Shown piece by piece: positions 6,613 through 14,484 of a DNA stretch of 17,251 bases. This stretch comes from Chrysochromulina tobinii. Lineage: Eukaryota > Haptophyta > Prymnesiales > Chrysochromulinaceae. The notes below the pieces were generated by a model, which had not been told where the DNA came from, made no database searches, and worked only from the letters and a program-made list of their open reading frames with translations. The stretch is taken from contig JWZX01002806.1 in NCBI GenBank assembly GCA_001275005.1, positions 1 to 17,251 of the forward strand, read 5' to 3'. Each line of letters starts with the position of its first letter. Position 1 is the stretch's first letter. The position numbers were made by a program, and so were the translations under genes.

Positions 6613-8202
6613 GGCTGGAGGGTGCGGCCATCGGCTCGTTCTTGCCCTTCTCCTTCAGCAAAGGCGTGTCGGCTGCTGGCTCGGCGGCGGAGGCGAAGGG
6701 GGAGGCGAGGGAGGTGGTGGTGACGGGTGCGGCGATGGTGGCGGCGGCGAGGGCGGCGGCGAGGGCGGTGGGGGCGACGGTGGTGGGATCGGAGACTGCC
6801 TTGGGGGAGGGCCATTCCCACAGCTCCCCTCTCGGCACGACCAGCGTGCCGTCGGCACGCCGCCCACATACAAAGATGGACGCGGGGTCATAGTCGAGAC
6901 CGGAAGCGCTCGGCAGGGCAGCCTTTGGTGTCGGGAGCACACCGCCCTCGGCGATCGATCCGCGATAGAGACTGTCGAGCTCCTGATCGTTGCGAACCCC
7001 GAGGAAGATGTGACGTGGCACGATCGTGCACGTGTGCGAGGATGCGGTCGGACAGTCCTTGCCCCTGCCGCCCTTGCTCCCTTCGCCCTTGCCCCCTCCG
7101 CCCTTGCCCCCTTCGCCCTTGCCCCCTCCGCCCTTGCCCCCTCCGCCCTTGCCCCCTCCGCCCTTGCCACGACCACCATCCATGCCGCGGCCGCGGCCGT
7201 CGCGCGCCGCATTGCCGCTCAGCTCGAGGATCTCCGCCGACATGTATTCAAGCACCGCGGCAGTGTAGACGGCGGCGGTCTCCGTCGCGCGTCCATCGGT
7301 GACCGCGTCGAGGAGCTGGCCGACGAGCGCGACGGGAAACGTCAGGCCGGCCCTGCCCGTTCGGTCCTTTGTGCATTCCGCCTTTGACTTGTTGAAGCCG
7401 TACCCGCCGGTGAACTTTCTGCAATGCGCACGCGGTGGGGGATGGCAGTGAGGGTGGCGGAGATCAGGCAGCCATGAGGGAGGTAAGGCAGAGACGGGTA
7501 CTGGACGGGCTCGAGGCGGGCGACGCACGTTAAAGCCTTGGCGCCCTCTGAGACGGCATGCCTTCCTAACTCGCCGGGAAGGATGAGGCGCACAGCAGTC
7601 TGGATGTCGCGGGAGTCGACGGCATCTGGATGATAGTCATTATCATCTGCCCGAACCGCTTCGAGCCACGCCGCAAACCTTCCAAGGTCCTCGCCGACAT
7701 CACTAGTAGATGCCACATCAAGGCCGATTTGCAGCACATCCGCACGGGAGGCCCAGTTTGCAATCGTGTCCTCTTCGGTCACCAGGTACTCTGTCGCCGT
7801 ACCGACCTCGCGCTTGAGCACAATCTTCCGCTCGATCTTCTCCGTGTACTTAGGGAGCGGCTCGTCGCCTCCCGTCAACACTTCAGCGGAGAAGCACGTG
7901 CTCTTGACCGAGCCGATGTCCTTGAACGCGTTCATAGCAATGGTGTGGAAGGTCTGGAGGAGCATGTCCTCCACGACGCGGCTGCCCTCAGTCGAGATGT
8001 GAAGATCGGGGTGAATCTGCTTGAGGACCTTGCAGATTGACGCGCGGAAGAGCGATGCCGATCGAGGACGGGAGAAGTCCTCCACCGAGTTCCAAGTGTT
8101 GGTGATTTCCTTGACGGTCGACCTTGCTCTCCACGCGTATTTCACGTTCTCAGCCGTGTCGGGGTGCGCCATCGACGTCTCGGTCTGCCGCGCAGTGTCC
8201 AT
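6596..8202 (-). CDS. Fused histone doublet H2B-H2A, spliced
   Basis: Two exons, 8202-7529 and 7418-6596, give a 498-residue protein. Residues 50-95 match H2B alpha-1/alpha-2 ([13 protein letters not shown], then [15 protein letters not shown]). About 97-195 is an insertion not found in normal H2B. Residues 196-228 match H2B alpha-3/alpha-C ([28 protein letters not shown], then TKFT after splicing). H2A follows directly: RAGLTFPV at 247-254, [20 protein letters not shown] at 275-294, a Gly/Lys insertion at 299-355, then [16 protein letters not shown] and AEGGVLP. A Pro/Ala-rich tail ends at TAA 6598-6596. The start is the first in-frame ATG; the frame is also open upstream to a GTG at 8229. 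A two-fold protein like this would form an obligate H2B-H2A dimer. The overlap with the H4-H3 frame suggests co-expression. Confidence 0.92.
7065..7167 (-). repeat. 15-bp tandem repeat coding GGGGK units
   Basis: A run of 15-bp units (plus strand CCCTTGCCCCCTCCG with small variants) lies inside the H2A part and encodes roughly seven Lys-Gly-rich pentapeptides ([15 protein letters not shown]). The frame is kept in every unit. Confidence 0.9.
7419..7528 (-). other. 110-nt spliceosomal intron joining H2B and H2A
   Basis: On the minus strand the donor is GTGCGT at 7528-7523 and the acceptor is GCATTGCAG ending at 7419. Removing it joins AC|A within a Thr codon and restores the H2B C-terminal helix (KALTKFT, like the conserved KAVTKYT) and the frame of H2A. 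Without splicing, the H2B frame runs into unrelated sequence and ends at 7342, and the H2A frame begins with non-histone residues. Pyrimidine-rich DNA precedes the acceptor. Confidence 0.9.
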
Positions 8203-8450
8203 ATCAAGGAAGACGAGCAAGAAGCACACGCAATACCATGTGTACTCGATTGGAACTCGAGCGCGACTCTCGCACGCTCGGTTTTTGTCGCATCACGCCG
8301 GGAAAAAAGTTCCGATCCCTAGTAGTAGAACCGACCCGGCGGGATTGTTTCGTCGTTAATTGGGCAGTCCTGGCACCATATCCGATACCGGGCTACTTAA
8401 TGAAAAGCACCCCCTTATTTCCTAATGCGCGCTCTCACATGTAATCGACC
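8203..8450. other. Intergenic region upstream of the histone block
   Basis: 248 bp between the glycosyltransferase stop and the H2B-H2A start, both on the minus strand. It should hold the promoter of the histone locus. It is lower in GC than the genes, with A/T-rich patches at 8280-8310 and 8355-8425, and has no clear TATA box or repeated element. Confidence 0.45.
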
Positions 8451-9434
8451 TCATTCAACTTCCTGCAATCCACGATGTCGGCGGCTCTGGCTCGGCTCGG
8501 CCTCGTCCAGCGATGACGGCGACGGCACCGCGCCGCCGGCGCGCACCAGGTTGTGCGAGCCACGCCCTGCGCGAGCGCTCGGGTCCTGCCAAATGAGCCA
8601 TCGCGCAGGTCCGTACTGGCGCGGCGGCGGCGCGATGGCGCAGCCGGGTACGTCTTCGCCGCAGCCGGCGGTGCTAGCGGCCGGGTAGCACGTAGGCGGC
8701 GTGCGCTTGCACAGCGGCGAGGGCGAGAGCAGCGAGAGCTGGATATCCGTTTCGGCACGTACCGGCTGGAGCAAGTGACGCGCGCCCTCAAGGGTCACGA
8801 CGTACGCATTGGAGCCGAGGATGGCCGGGCGCGTGCCGTTGCGCGCGTGCGGACGGCGCACACGCACCGACGGCTCGAGACCCGGCACCTCGTCCTCATG
8901 AACCAGGCTGCCGCCCCGCGGGTTGGGCGAGTAGCTGCCCACATAAAAGATCTGGGCGTCCGCGGGCACGTGGTACGCACCCAGGCGCGCCCACAGGTCG
9001 CTCGGGATGGTCGAGTCGTCTTCGAGCACGAGGGCGGCAGCCAGCCGACGGCGCACGATGTCCAGGTAAGCGAGCTGGTGCTTCAGGCCGAGCGAGAGCG
9101 TCCCATTCGATAGCCCGGATGCCGACTTGGCGCTCCAATGTGTCGTCACGTACTCGGGGTGCACGCACGCGCGGTCGGCAGGACTGAGCACTTCGACGTC
9201 CGCTCGATTGGCGCAGCCGACGAGCGTCAGGTCAGGCGCGCCCACCGCCGCAAGCAGCTTCAACATCCTCCGGTGCCGCATCGCGAGCGCCGGCGTATAC
9301 ATCAGATAGATGGGCAGCGTCTGCGGCACAATGGGCAAGGTGTTGCCCGGGAGTGGCATCGATAGCCGCTGCAAACAGTTTTCGGGGTACGCGAGTAAGC
9401 GTGAGAGCGCTGGCTGCAAACAGTCGACGACCAT
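8451..9434 (-). CDS. GT25-like glycosyltransferase
   Basis: A putative secretory-pathway or surface glycosyltransferase of the GT25 (LPS-type/collagen galactosyltransferase) family. From an ATG at 9434 to TGA at 8451 it has 327 residues. The family pattern is visible in order: IYLMYTPALAMRHRRMLKLL (about 42-61), a SNGTLSLGLKHQLAYLDIV helix, AAALVLEDDSTIP with the acidic LEDD metal/sugar-nucleotide motif (about 135-147), QIFYVGSYSP, GSNAYVVTLEGARHLLQPV (about 208-226), and ETDIQLSLLSP with the late Asp. A Cys-rich loop and WLIWQDPS follow. The first 40 residues are not conserved and two TTTGCAG acceptor-like sites lie there (near 9416 and 9374), so the true N-terminus, including any membrane anchor, may come from an upstream exon. 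The frame also continues upstream through a single TGA (9438-9440) into the next ORF. Confidence 0.72.
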   Translation of the reverse strand: MVVDCLQPALSRLLAYPENCLQRLSMPLPGNTLPIVPQTLPIYLMYTPALAMRHRRMLKLLAAVGAPDLTLVGCANRADVEVLSPADRACVHPEYVTTHWSAKSASGLSNGTLSLGLKHQLAYLDIVRRRLAAALVLEDDSTIPSDLWARLGAYHVPADAQIFYVGSYSPNPRGGSLVHEDEVPGLEPSVRVRRPHARNGTRPAILGSNAYVVTLEGARHLLQPVRAETDIQLSLLSPSPLCKRTPPTCYPAASTAGCGEDVPGCAIAPPPRQYGPARWLIWQDPSARAGRGSHNLVRAGGAVPSPSSLDEAEPSQSRRHRGLQEVE

Positions 9435-9437
9435 GGA

Positions 9438-9644
9438 TCATGCAAACCAGCGTGCGACGCTGCCGGCCGCAAAGCCAATAGAGCAACAGATGTTGAAGCG
9501 GCGGTGCGTGATCCCCGCGCCCTTTGGCAGCGTGTGCGTGAGGTACGCAAAGTAGACGGAGAGCGCGGCGAGCGCGCCGGTGCCTATGAGTCGGCACTCG
9601 AGGCAGTCCTGGTGAGGCTGCTGGGGCGTCGACGTCGCGACCAT
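9438..9644 (-). CDS. Small two-helix membrane protein, DMAC1/DUF4536-like
   Basis: 68 residues from the first ATG (9644) to TGA at 9438-9440. It has a short polar N-tail, then DCLECRLIGTGALAALSVYF, a basic/Gly turn, and a second hydrophobic helix (FNICCSIGFAAGSVARWFA). The D-C-x-x-C-R pair of cysteines just before the first helix is the hallmark I associate with the DMAC1-like family (DUF4536), small mitochondrial inner-membrane proteins linked to assembly of the distal arm of complex I. The match is by pattern only. It lies 3 nt before the GT25 ORF and in the same frame, so it could alternatively be an N-terminal membrane segment of that gene. Confidence 0.5.
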   Translation of the reverse strand: MVATSTPQQPHQDCLECRLIGTGALAALSVYFAYLTHTLPKGAGITHRRFNICCSIGFAAGSVARWFA

Positions 9645-9909
9645 TTCCGTTTCGGCCAATGCACGTGGTGTGAATTATAAACATTTTCTGTGAATGCAAT
9701 TGTGTGAATGTTCATATTTCAATTGCAGTGTGAATTATCGACTTATAACCAGAGACTCTAATCGTATTTTGCGGAGCGTCATATTGAGCAAGGCCCCGGC
9801 GAACGCTCACTTTTCATTACGCAGTGGGGCTACGCGAACCTCAAAAAGTTCGACAAAACAAAGTCTGCTGCTCATAGGTAGACGTATGGCTGCACGGATC
9901 CGTTGACGA
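9645..9909. promoter_or_regulatory. AT-rich upstream region with four TGTGAAT copies
   Basis: 265 bp between the photolyase stop and the DMAC1-like start, both on the minus strand, so it holds the photolyase 3' end and the promoter of the smaller gene. In an otherwise GC-rich window it has an AT-rich core (9665-9745) with TGTGAAT at 9669, 9689, 9703 and 9729. The first and last copies extend to TGTGAATTAT. These may be a promoter element or a decayed simple repeat. Confidence 0.4.
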
Positions 9910-12900
9910 TCAGTCCTGCTGGAAGTAAGCCGTGATGCCAGGCTGCGCGATTCCTGCCGGGGGCGCTGCACGCGGGCTACGGCCTCGCCCCCCTCTGCTG
10001 GTGCCACGGCCCCGATCAGTGCCTCGCCCCCCGCCACGGCCAGCAGCACGTCCGTCGCCTCCACGTCGGCCGCTCTGAGCCGCACCAGCCGCGACGGCCG
10101 GTGGCGGCTTGGGCTTCCCGGCGCCGGTGAGCCGGAACTCCTGCTTCGTGAAGACGCGGGAGAGCTCCCCGTCGGGCAGTCGCATGAGGTCGTATCCGTC
10201 CGCATCGTTCCACTCGAGGTGGGCGGCGCGCGTTTCGAGGAGCGCGCTGACGGAGGCGCGCCGTGCGCCCTCTAAGTCCTTGATGATCCGTTCCGGGTAC
10301 GTGCGCCCGAGCTCAACGCCCGCACTGGCGAGCACAGCTGGTGTCGCCCTCCAGGGCTCATGAAGGTACTTGGTAGGCAGCTGGGCGAGCTCGGGTAGCC
10401 AGCGGCGGCAGAAGGCGCCTGTCGGGTCCTGCGAGCCCGTGGTGGGGCTGAGCACGAAGTTCCACTGGTCGATCCCACTGCGTCCCGCATTCTGCCACAT
10501 CATGGCGTTGATCGCCACGTCAGCATCCACGAGCGTATGATGGAACCAGCGAGCCCCTTCAACCCACGAGATGCCAAGGTACTCGACTAAGAAGGAGGCG
10601 ACGACCATGCGCACCGACTGGTGCATCCAGCCCGTCGCGTACAGGCAGCGCATTCCGCTGTCCACCATCGGGAAGCCCGTAGTACCGTGCCGCCACGCGC
10701 GCAGCGCGCTTGCATCCTCGTTCCACGCGTGGGTCTCGTAGTGGCGTCGGATGGGGACGGTGCTCATGTCAGGGAAGCAGTGGAGCTGGAAGCTCGCGAG
10801 GTCACGCCAGTGCAGACGGCGCGCAAATGTCTTGGTCACCTCGTGCTCGAGGCGCAGCTCGCGTACTGCATGGTACAAGTGCCGCGGCGAGAGCATCCCG
10901 AAGCGAAGGTACGGCGAGAGGCGCGAGACAGTCCCGCTCTCGTCCGCGCGCGAGCGCTGGCTCTCATACTCGCGTAGCCCGGCTCCCTCGACGAAGAGGG
11001 CCATCTGCCGGTGCGCCTCCTCCTCGTTCACTGCCCACTCTCCCGTCGCGATGATGGAGGCTCCCCAATCGGCGCCTGCAGAGCCATCTGATCGCGTGGG
11101 CGGCGCCGCGAGCTGCAGCGCGGCCAAAGTCTCCGAAGGCGGCCACGCGGGTGGAGGCATGAGCTGGGCTGGCGGTGGCAGTGGCCGCGCGGGCGGTGAG
11201 CCCGAGCGCTCGCAAGCCTTGATGAATGGCATGAGCGTACCCCAATGGCCGCCGCTGAAGCCCGGGGGCAGTCGGATGGCCGCGGGCTCATAGAGTAGAT
11301 GGCCCGCGTGTGCCGTCGAGGACACTCCCTCCAATGCGAGTGCCCTGGCCACCACCGCCTCCACCAAGCCTCCCTCGGGCTCGTAAGACCGGCTCCACTG
11401 CACCGAGCTCGCGCCGCACTCATGTACCAGGCGCAGCAGCTCGGAGGCGGTATCGACCGCCTCGTCGAGCGTCGCGACTGCAAACGGTGGGCCACCATCC
11501 CGACGAGACTCGAGGAACATTGCCGCGGCCGCCTTGGCCGTGGCGATGGCCGCCATGTCCGACGGTGAAGGTGGTGTGCCGCTCGACGAAGCCAAGCTGG
11601 CCAGCACGCTCGCGGAGCCCTCGTCAGCTTCGTCAGCTTCGTCAGCTTCGTCAGCTGAGGTCACCGGCCTTGCGAGCCGCAACACCAGCTGGCTCTGGTA
11701 GCGCTCGCGAAGGCCATCGTGCAACGCGACGAGTGCGTGCCGAAGCCACGCCTGCGCGGCGCCGCCGGGTGCCCACTCGCCTCGCCGCACCGCCCACACA
11801 AACGCGGGCACCACTGCCGCATGAGCACTCGCCGCTCTCAGTGCGTTGTGGTCGGCGATGCGTAGGTCGTGCGCACGGTACCAGCAGATGGAAACCGGCT
11901 TTCCCGCATTATCAGCGCACGCCGTCGCCGCCAGCGGCACCGCGGGCACCGTGGGCACCTCCGGTAAGCAGCCCACGTACGCACGCAGCGCCGTTGGGCG
12001 AAGGCGCTTGGAGGGAGGCGCCCGTTCGTCGTCAGCGCTGGAGGCGCCTTCGTGCGGTGCGACACGCGCATCGGCGGCGGCGGCCGTGCCCTTGCAGTCG
12101 TGAGCATGGGCATCTGGAAGATCGGCCTGGCTGCCGGCTGCGTCCTCGTCGCAGCTGATGGCAAACTCGTCCACGCCCTCACTCTCGTGCGTGCCGCCGC
12201 CTGCCGCGCCGCCCGCCGCACCACCCACCGGAAGCGGCGGTACGTCCTGTGCCGCCGCAAGCAAGCGCTCGGCGGCCATCCACTCTGCTTTCGTGCGCAC
12301 AGCTGTCTCGACGAGGACCTCCACGCCGTGGGCGCGATAGAGGCGTAGCACTCTGGCAGTGATCGCTTCCGCTGCCGCGACGCTCTCGAGGTACTGCTCA
12401 GAGAGGAAGACCCCGTTCCAAGGGCGGAAGCGCATCTGCGCGAGCAGCCTCTTGGACGGTAGGAAGACGGAGCCAAACAGCTCGATCGAGAGCTGGCGCT
12501 CGAGCGCGAGGGTGCGCAAGAAGGAGAGCCCCTCCTCGAGGAGAGCCACGTCCGAGCCAAGTTGCAACCAGACGCTCGAGACGCGGCCGGTGCCCAGCTT
12601 GAGGCGCAGCCGCGCGCGCTCACGCTCGCGATCCGTGCGCTCGGGGAAAAAGGGGTTGAACGCGACGCCGATGCCGGGGCAGTGCGCAGCGGGCAGGCGC
12701 ATCGCACGCAAGCAAGCGATCGTGTCAAACGTGCGGCTGCCGGACCCGCTGACGAGCAGCAGCCTCCGTATTCCCAAGGCGGCCGAGCTTTCGCAGAAGC
12801 TCTCGAAGCGTGCGAGTGATGCCTCTGCTGCCCTCTCCGAATTGAACTTGATAGAATAGTGGGGGCAGACTTCGGAAAGCTGTGACGGCGTCAGCACGCC

Positions 12901-13044
12901 CGAGGCGAGCGCCTGCAGGGATGCGAGCGGCGCATCCATCCTGGCCTTGTTTGGCAGGTTTATGCCGGTAGCGCCGAAGCTGTACAGCAGTCGCGATTGG
13001 GAGAGTAGGGAGGTGGCGTCCTTGACAAAGAGCTCCGCACGCAT
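9910..13044 (-). CDS. Photolyase/cryptochrome fused to an MTHFR-like domain, PIP box at C-terminus
   Basis: An uninterrupted 1044-residue protein. Residues about 60-270 look like a methylenetetrahydrofolate reductase-type TIM barrel: CPHYSIKFN, RRLLLVSGSGSRTFDT, GVAFNPFFP then DRERERARLRLKL, VWLQLGSD, LFGSVFLPSKRLL, GVEVLVETA. A low-complexity linker (to about 378) has an NLS-like PPSKRLRP. Residues 380-970 are a photolyase homology region: SICWYRAHDLRIADHNALRA starts the Rossmann antenna domain. The FAD domain has SRLSPYLRFGMLSPRHLYHA, LHWRDLASFQLHCFPD, TGFPMVDSGMRCLYATGWMH, VDADVAINAMMWQNAGRSG and DPTGAFCRRWLPELAQLP. A DEA tandem repeat sits inside the antenna domain. The tail (about 971-1030) is RG/RGG-rich, then QPGITAYF at 1034-1041 matches a PCNA-interacting peptide. 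Whether it repairs CPDs, 6-4 products or only signals cannot be told. An alternative start is the ATG at 12939, which would drop 35 residues. Confidence 0.94.
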   Translation of the reverse strand: MRAELFVKDATSLLSQSRLLYSFGATGINLPNKARMDAPLASLQALASGVLTPSQLSEVCPHYSIKFNSERAAEASLARFESFCESSAALGIRRLLLVSGSGSRTFDTIACLRAMRLPAAHCPGIGVAFNPFFPERTDRERERARLRLKLGTGRVSSVWLQLGSDVALLEEGLSFLRTLALERQLSIELFGSVFLPSKRLLAQMRFRPWNGVFLSEQYLESVAAAEAITARVLRLYRAHGVEVLVETAVRTKAEWMAAERLLAAAQDVPPLPVGGAAGGAAGGGTHESEGVDEFAISCDEDAAGSQADLPDAHAHDCKGTAAAADARVAPHEGASSADDERAPPSKRLRPTALRAYVGCLPEVPTVPAVPLAATACADNAGKPVSICWYRAHDLRIADHNALRAASAHAAVVPAFVWAVRRGEWAPGGAAQAWLRHALVALHDGLRERYQSQLVLRLARPVTSADEADEADEADEGSASVLASLASSSGTPPSPSDMAAIATAKAAAAMFLESRRDGGPPFAVATLDEAVDTASELLRLVHECGASSVQWSRSYEPEGGLVEAVVARALALEGVSSTAHAGHLLYEPAAIRLPPGFSGGHWGTLMPFIKACERSGSPPARPLPPPAQLMPPPAWPPSETLAALQLAAPPTRSDGSAGADWGASIIATGEWAVNEEEAHRQMALFVEGAGLREYESQRSRADESGTVSRLSPYLRFGMLSPRHLYHAVRELRLEHEVTKTFARRLHWRDLASFQLHCFPDMSTVPIRRHYETHAWNEDASALRAWRHGTTGFPMVDSGMRCLYATGWMHQSVRMVVASFLVEYLGISWVEGARWFHHTLVDADVAINAMMWQNAGRSGIDQWNFVLSPTTGSQDPTGAFCRRWLPELAQLPTKYLHEPWRATPAVLASAGVELGRTYPERIIKDLEGARRASVSALLETRAAHLEWNDADGYDLMRLPDGELSRVFTKQEFRLTGAGKPKPPPAVAAGAAQSGRRGGDGRAAGRGGGRGTDRGRGTSRGGRGRSPRAAPPAGIAQPGITAYFQQD
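11621..11657. repeat. 9-bp tandem repeat in the photolyase gene
   Basis: About four units of TCGTCAGCT, in frame, encoding repeated Asp-Glu-Ala on the minus strand. It makes an acidic surface loop in the antenna domain and is a likely site of length variation. Confidence 0.9.
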
Positions 13045-13124
13045 GATTCGCGTTGCGAGATAGGAAAACGCGGCACTCTCGCCGCCCCGCGGCCCTCTTG
13101 CGCGGACAGCAGCGGACTGCGAGA

Positions 13125-13495
13125 GTCCGGAAACTCACCGGAAAGTTCCAAGTCTTCAGCTCCATTTAGAACGTAGTGTCAAGCCGCGAACGCGACACAC
13201 CTGTTGCTCGACATCGTATAAGCACACAACGCCCAACGACTGTGCTCGCGCCCAGTCATGCAGGCGTCCGGAAACTAACAGGAAAAGTCTTCAGCGACAG
13301 TAGTATGTACCGGTACCGGTAAAAAGACACCGGGGGGAGCCGGGACACACACGGTACATTTAGAACGTACCGTTACTTGTACATTGTAGTGTCAAGAACA
13401 CGCCCCACGCAGAACGCTGTTGCTCGACATCGTATAAGCACACAACGCCCAACGACTGTGGCACTGTGCTCGCGCCCAGTCATGCAGGCATCCGG
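13125..13495. repeat. Tandem duplication, second copy interrupted by insertion
   Basis: Unit 1 (13125-13264, 140 nt) and unit 2 (13266-13495) share the same order of blocks: GTCCGGAAACT, AAGTCTTCAGC, CATTTAGAACGTA, GTAGTGTCAAG, a long TGTTGCTCGACATCG block through CAACGACTGTG, and GCTCGCGCCCAGTCATGCAGG. Unit 2 is longer because it contains the half-palindrome element (13315-13354) and a few small insertions, and has a small ACTGTGGC duplication. Confidence 0.9.
13315..13354. repeat. Half-copy of the 909-962 palindrome element
   Basis: 40 nt identical to 933-972, starting at the central ACCGGT and running through the right arm into the CACACACGG flank. The left arm is replaced by a short ACCGGTACCGGT run. 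Confidence 0.95.
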
Positions 13496-13641
13496 CCTTG
13501 CCTTGCCCCACGCAACTCACAAGCTCGCAAGCGGCACGCCGCCCATTCGTCTTCCGCGCTCCCCCCGAGGTCACAAGTCGGAAACCTATAGTACTCGGTG
13601 GCCGCAAGCTCCCCACAACGCATGCCACAGCTCGCCCTTCC

Positions 13642-14484
13642 TTACAAGCCCTTCTTCTGCCCGTCCAGGGAGAGCCCCCCGGGTCCGTGGAGCGAGAGCA
13701 GCAGCATGCCGCCCATGATCGAGAGCGTCTGGAAGAAATAGTATTTGTAGTAGTCCATCAGACGTTCGTGCACCATCCAGAACGGGTACATGTAGATATT
13801 CATCAGGCCTAGCACGACGGTCAGCACAATGGCGGACCACTCCGTCTTGAAGCCGACGCAGACCATCACAGCGAGCGCGAGGAGGACGAGGGAGAAGACG
13901 ATGTTGAAGAAGCCAGGCGCGGTCATCACCGAGTGCAGCCCACCCTCCTTGCCGCGAATCGCCTGGAAGAAGAAGATGAGTGTCAGCAGCAACCGACCCG
14001 ACAGCTGCAGCCGATCGGCCCCAGGGCTTCTTTCGTCCATGATCAGACCCCTATCCCCCATCTTCTGCTGCTTCACGTTCTCGGAATAGATGAGAATCAG
14101 GAAGCCGCCGATGAGGGTGATGGAGCGGCACACGAAGTCAACATCCTTTGCCTGACCATACACGAATGGCTGCAGCACCGTGAAGCACAGCAGGGCGTAC
14201 GAAGCAGGCTTGACTCGGCTCGGCCGGAAGACCGCAGGTCGGACAATAAGCCAGCTCCCACCAAGCTGCACGGAGGCCGAGCACAGCAGGATGAATACGC
14301 CCGACACGGAGCCAAAGCCCATGCGGAAAGATATGTGGGCGTACTGCTCACTCCATCGCAAGAAGACGCGCAGGCCGTCCTCTATGTAAGTCAGGCAAAG
14401 GAGGAGCGGGCCCGCGATCTCCAGAAACTGCTTGCGCCCCTTCTTCGTCGAGACGCGCTCCAGCGCATCCGTGATCTTCTCCAT
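13642..14484 (-). CDS. SURF4: SURF4/Erv29-family ER cargo receptor
   Basis: A 280-residue polytopic membrane protein, close in length to animal SURF4 and yeast Erv29. These receptors load soluble secretory cargo into COPII vesicles and cycle between ER and Golgi. Family signatures are visible: LTYIEDGLRVFLRWSEQ near residue 32 (the conserved ED-R-W segment), about seven hydrophobic helices, RLQLSGRLLLTLIFFFQAIR near 160-180, and MVHERLMDYYKYYFFQTLSI near the C-terminus. The last residues, GQKKGL, form a KKxx COPI retrieval signal, as expected for a cycling receptor. Start: ATG at 14484 (the first Met, MEKITDALERV); stop: TAG at 13642. It is divergent from the seleno-PDI-like gene with 207 bp between the starts, so the two may share a promoter region. 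Single exon. Confidence 0.95.
   Translation of the reverse strand: MEKITDALERVSTKKGRKQFLEIAGPLLLCLTYIEDGLRVFLRWSEQYAHISFRMGFGSVSGVFILLCSASVQLGGSWLIVRPAVFRPSRVKPASYALLCFTVLQPFVYGQAKDVDFVCRSITLIGGFLILIYSENVKQQKMGDRGLIMDERSPGADRLQLSGRLLLTLIFFFQAIRGKEGGLHSVMTAPGFFNIVFSLVLLALAVMVCVGFKTEWSAIVLTVVLGLMNIYMYPFWMVHERLMDYYKYYFFQTLSIMGGMLLLSLHGPGGLSLDGQKKGL

Larger units (their letters stand above)
13045..13641. other. Intergenic region, photolyase promoter and SURF4 3' end
   Basis: 597 bp between two minus-strand genes. Most of it is the tandem duplication described separately. The photolyase promoter should lie within 13045-13200. No coding frame here has recognisable features. Confidence 0.6.

Noticed and set aside
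6560-7387. 275-codon plus-strand Gly-rich frame
   Set aside because: Antisense of the H2A region; its repeats come from the GGGGK-coding tandem.
11310-12728. Several 280-300 codon frames inside the photolyase gene
   Set aside because: Antisense or shifted shadows of a clear 1044-residue protein with recognisable domains throughout.
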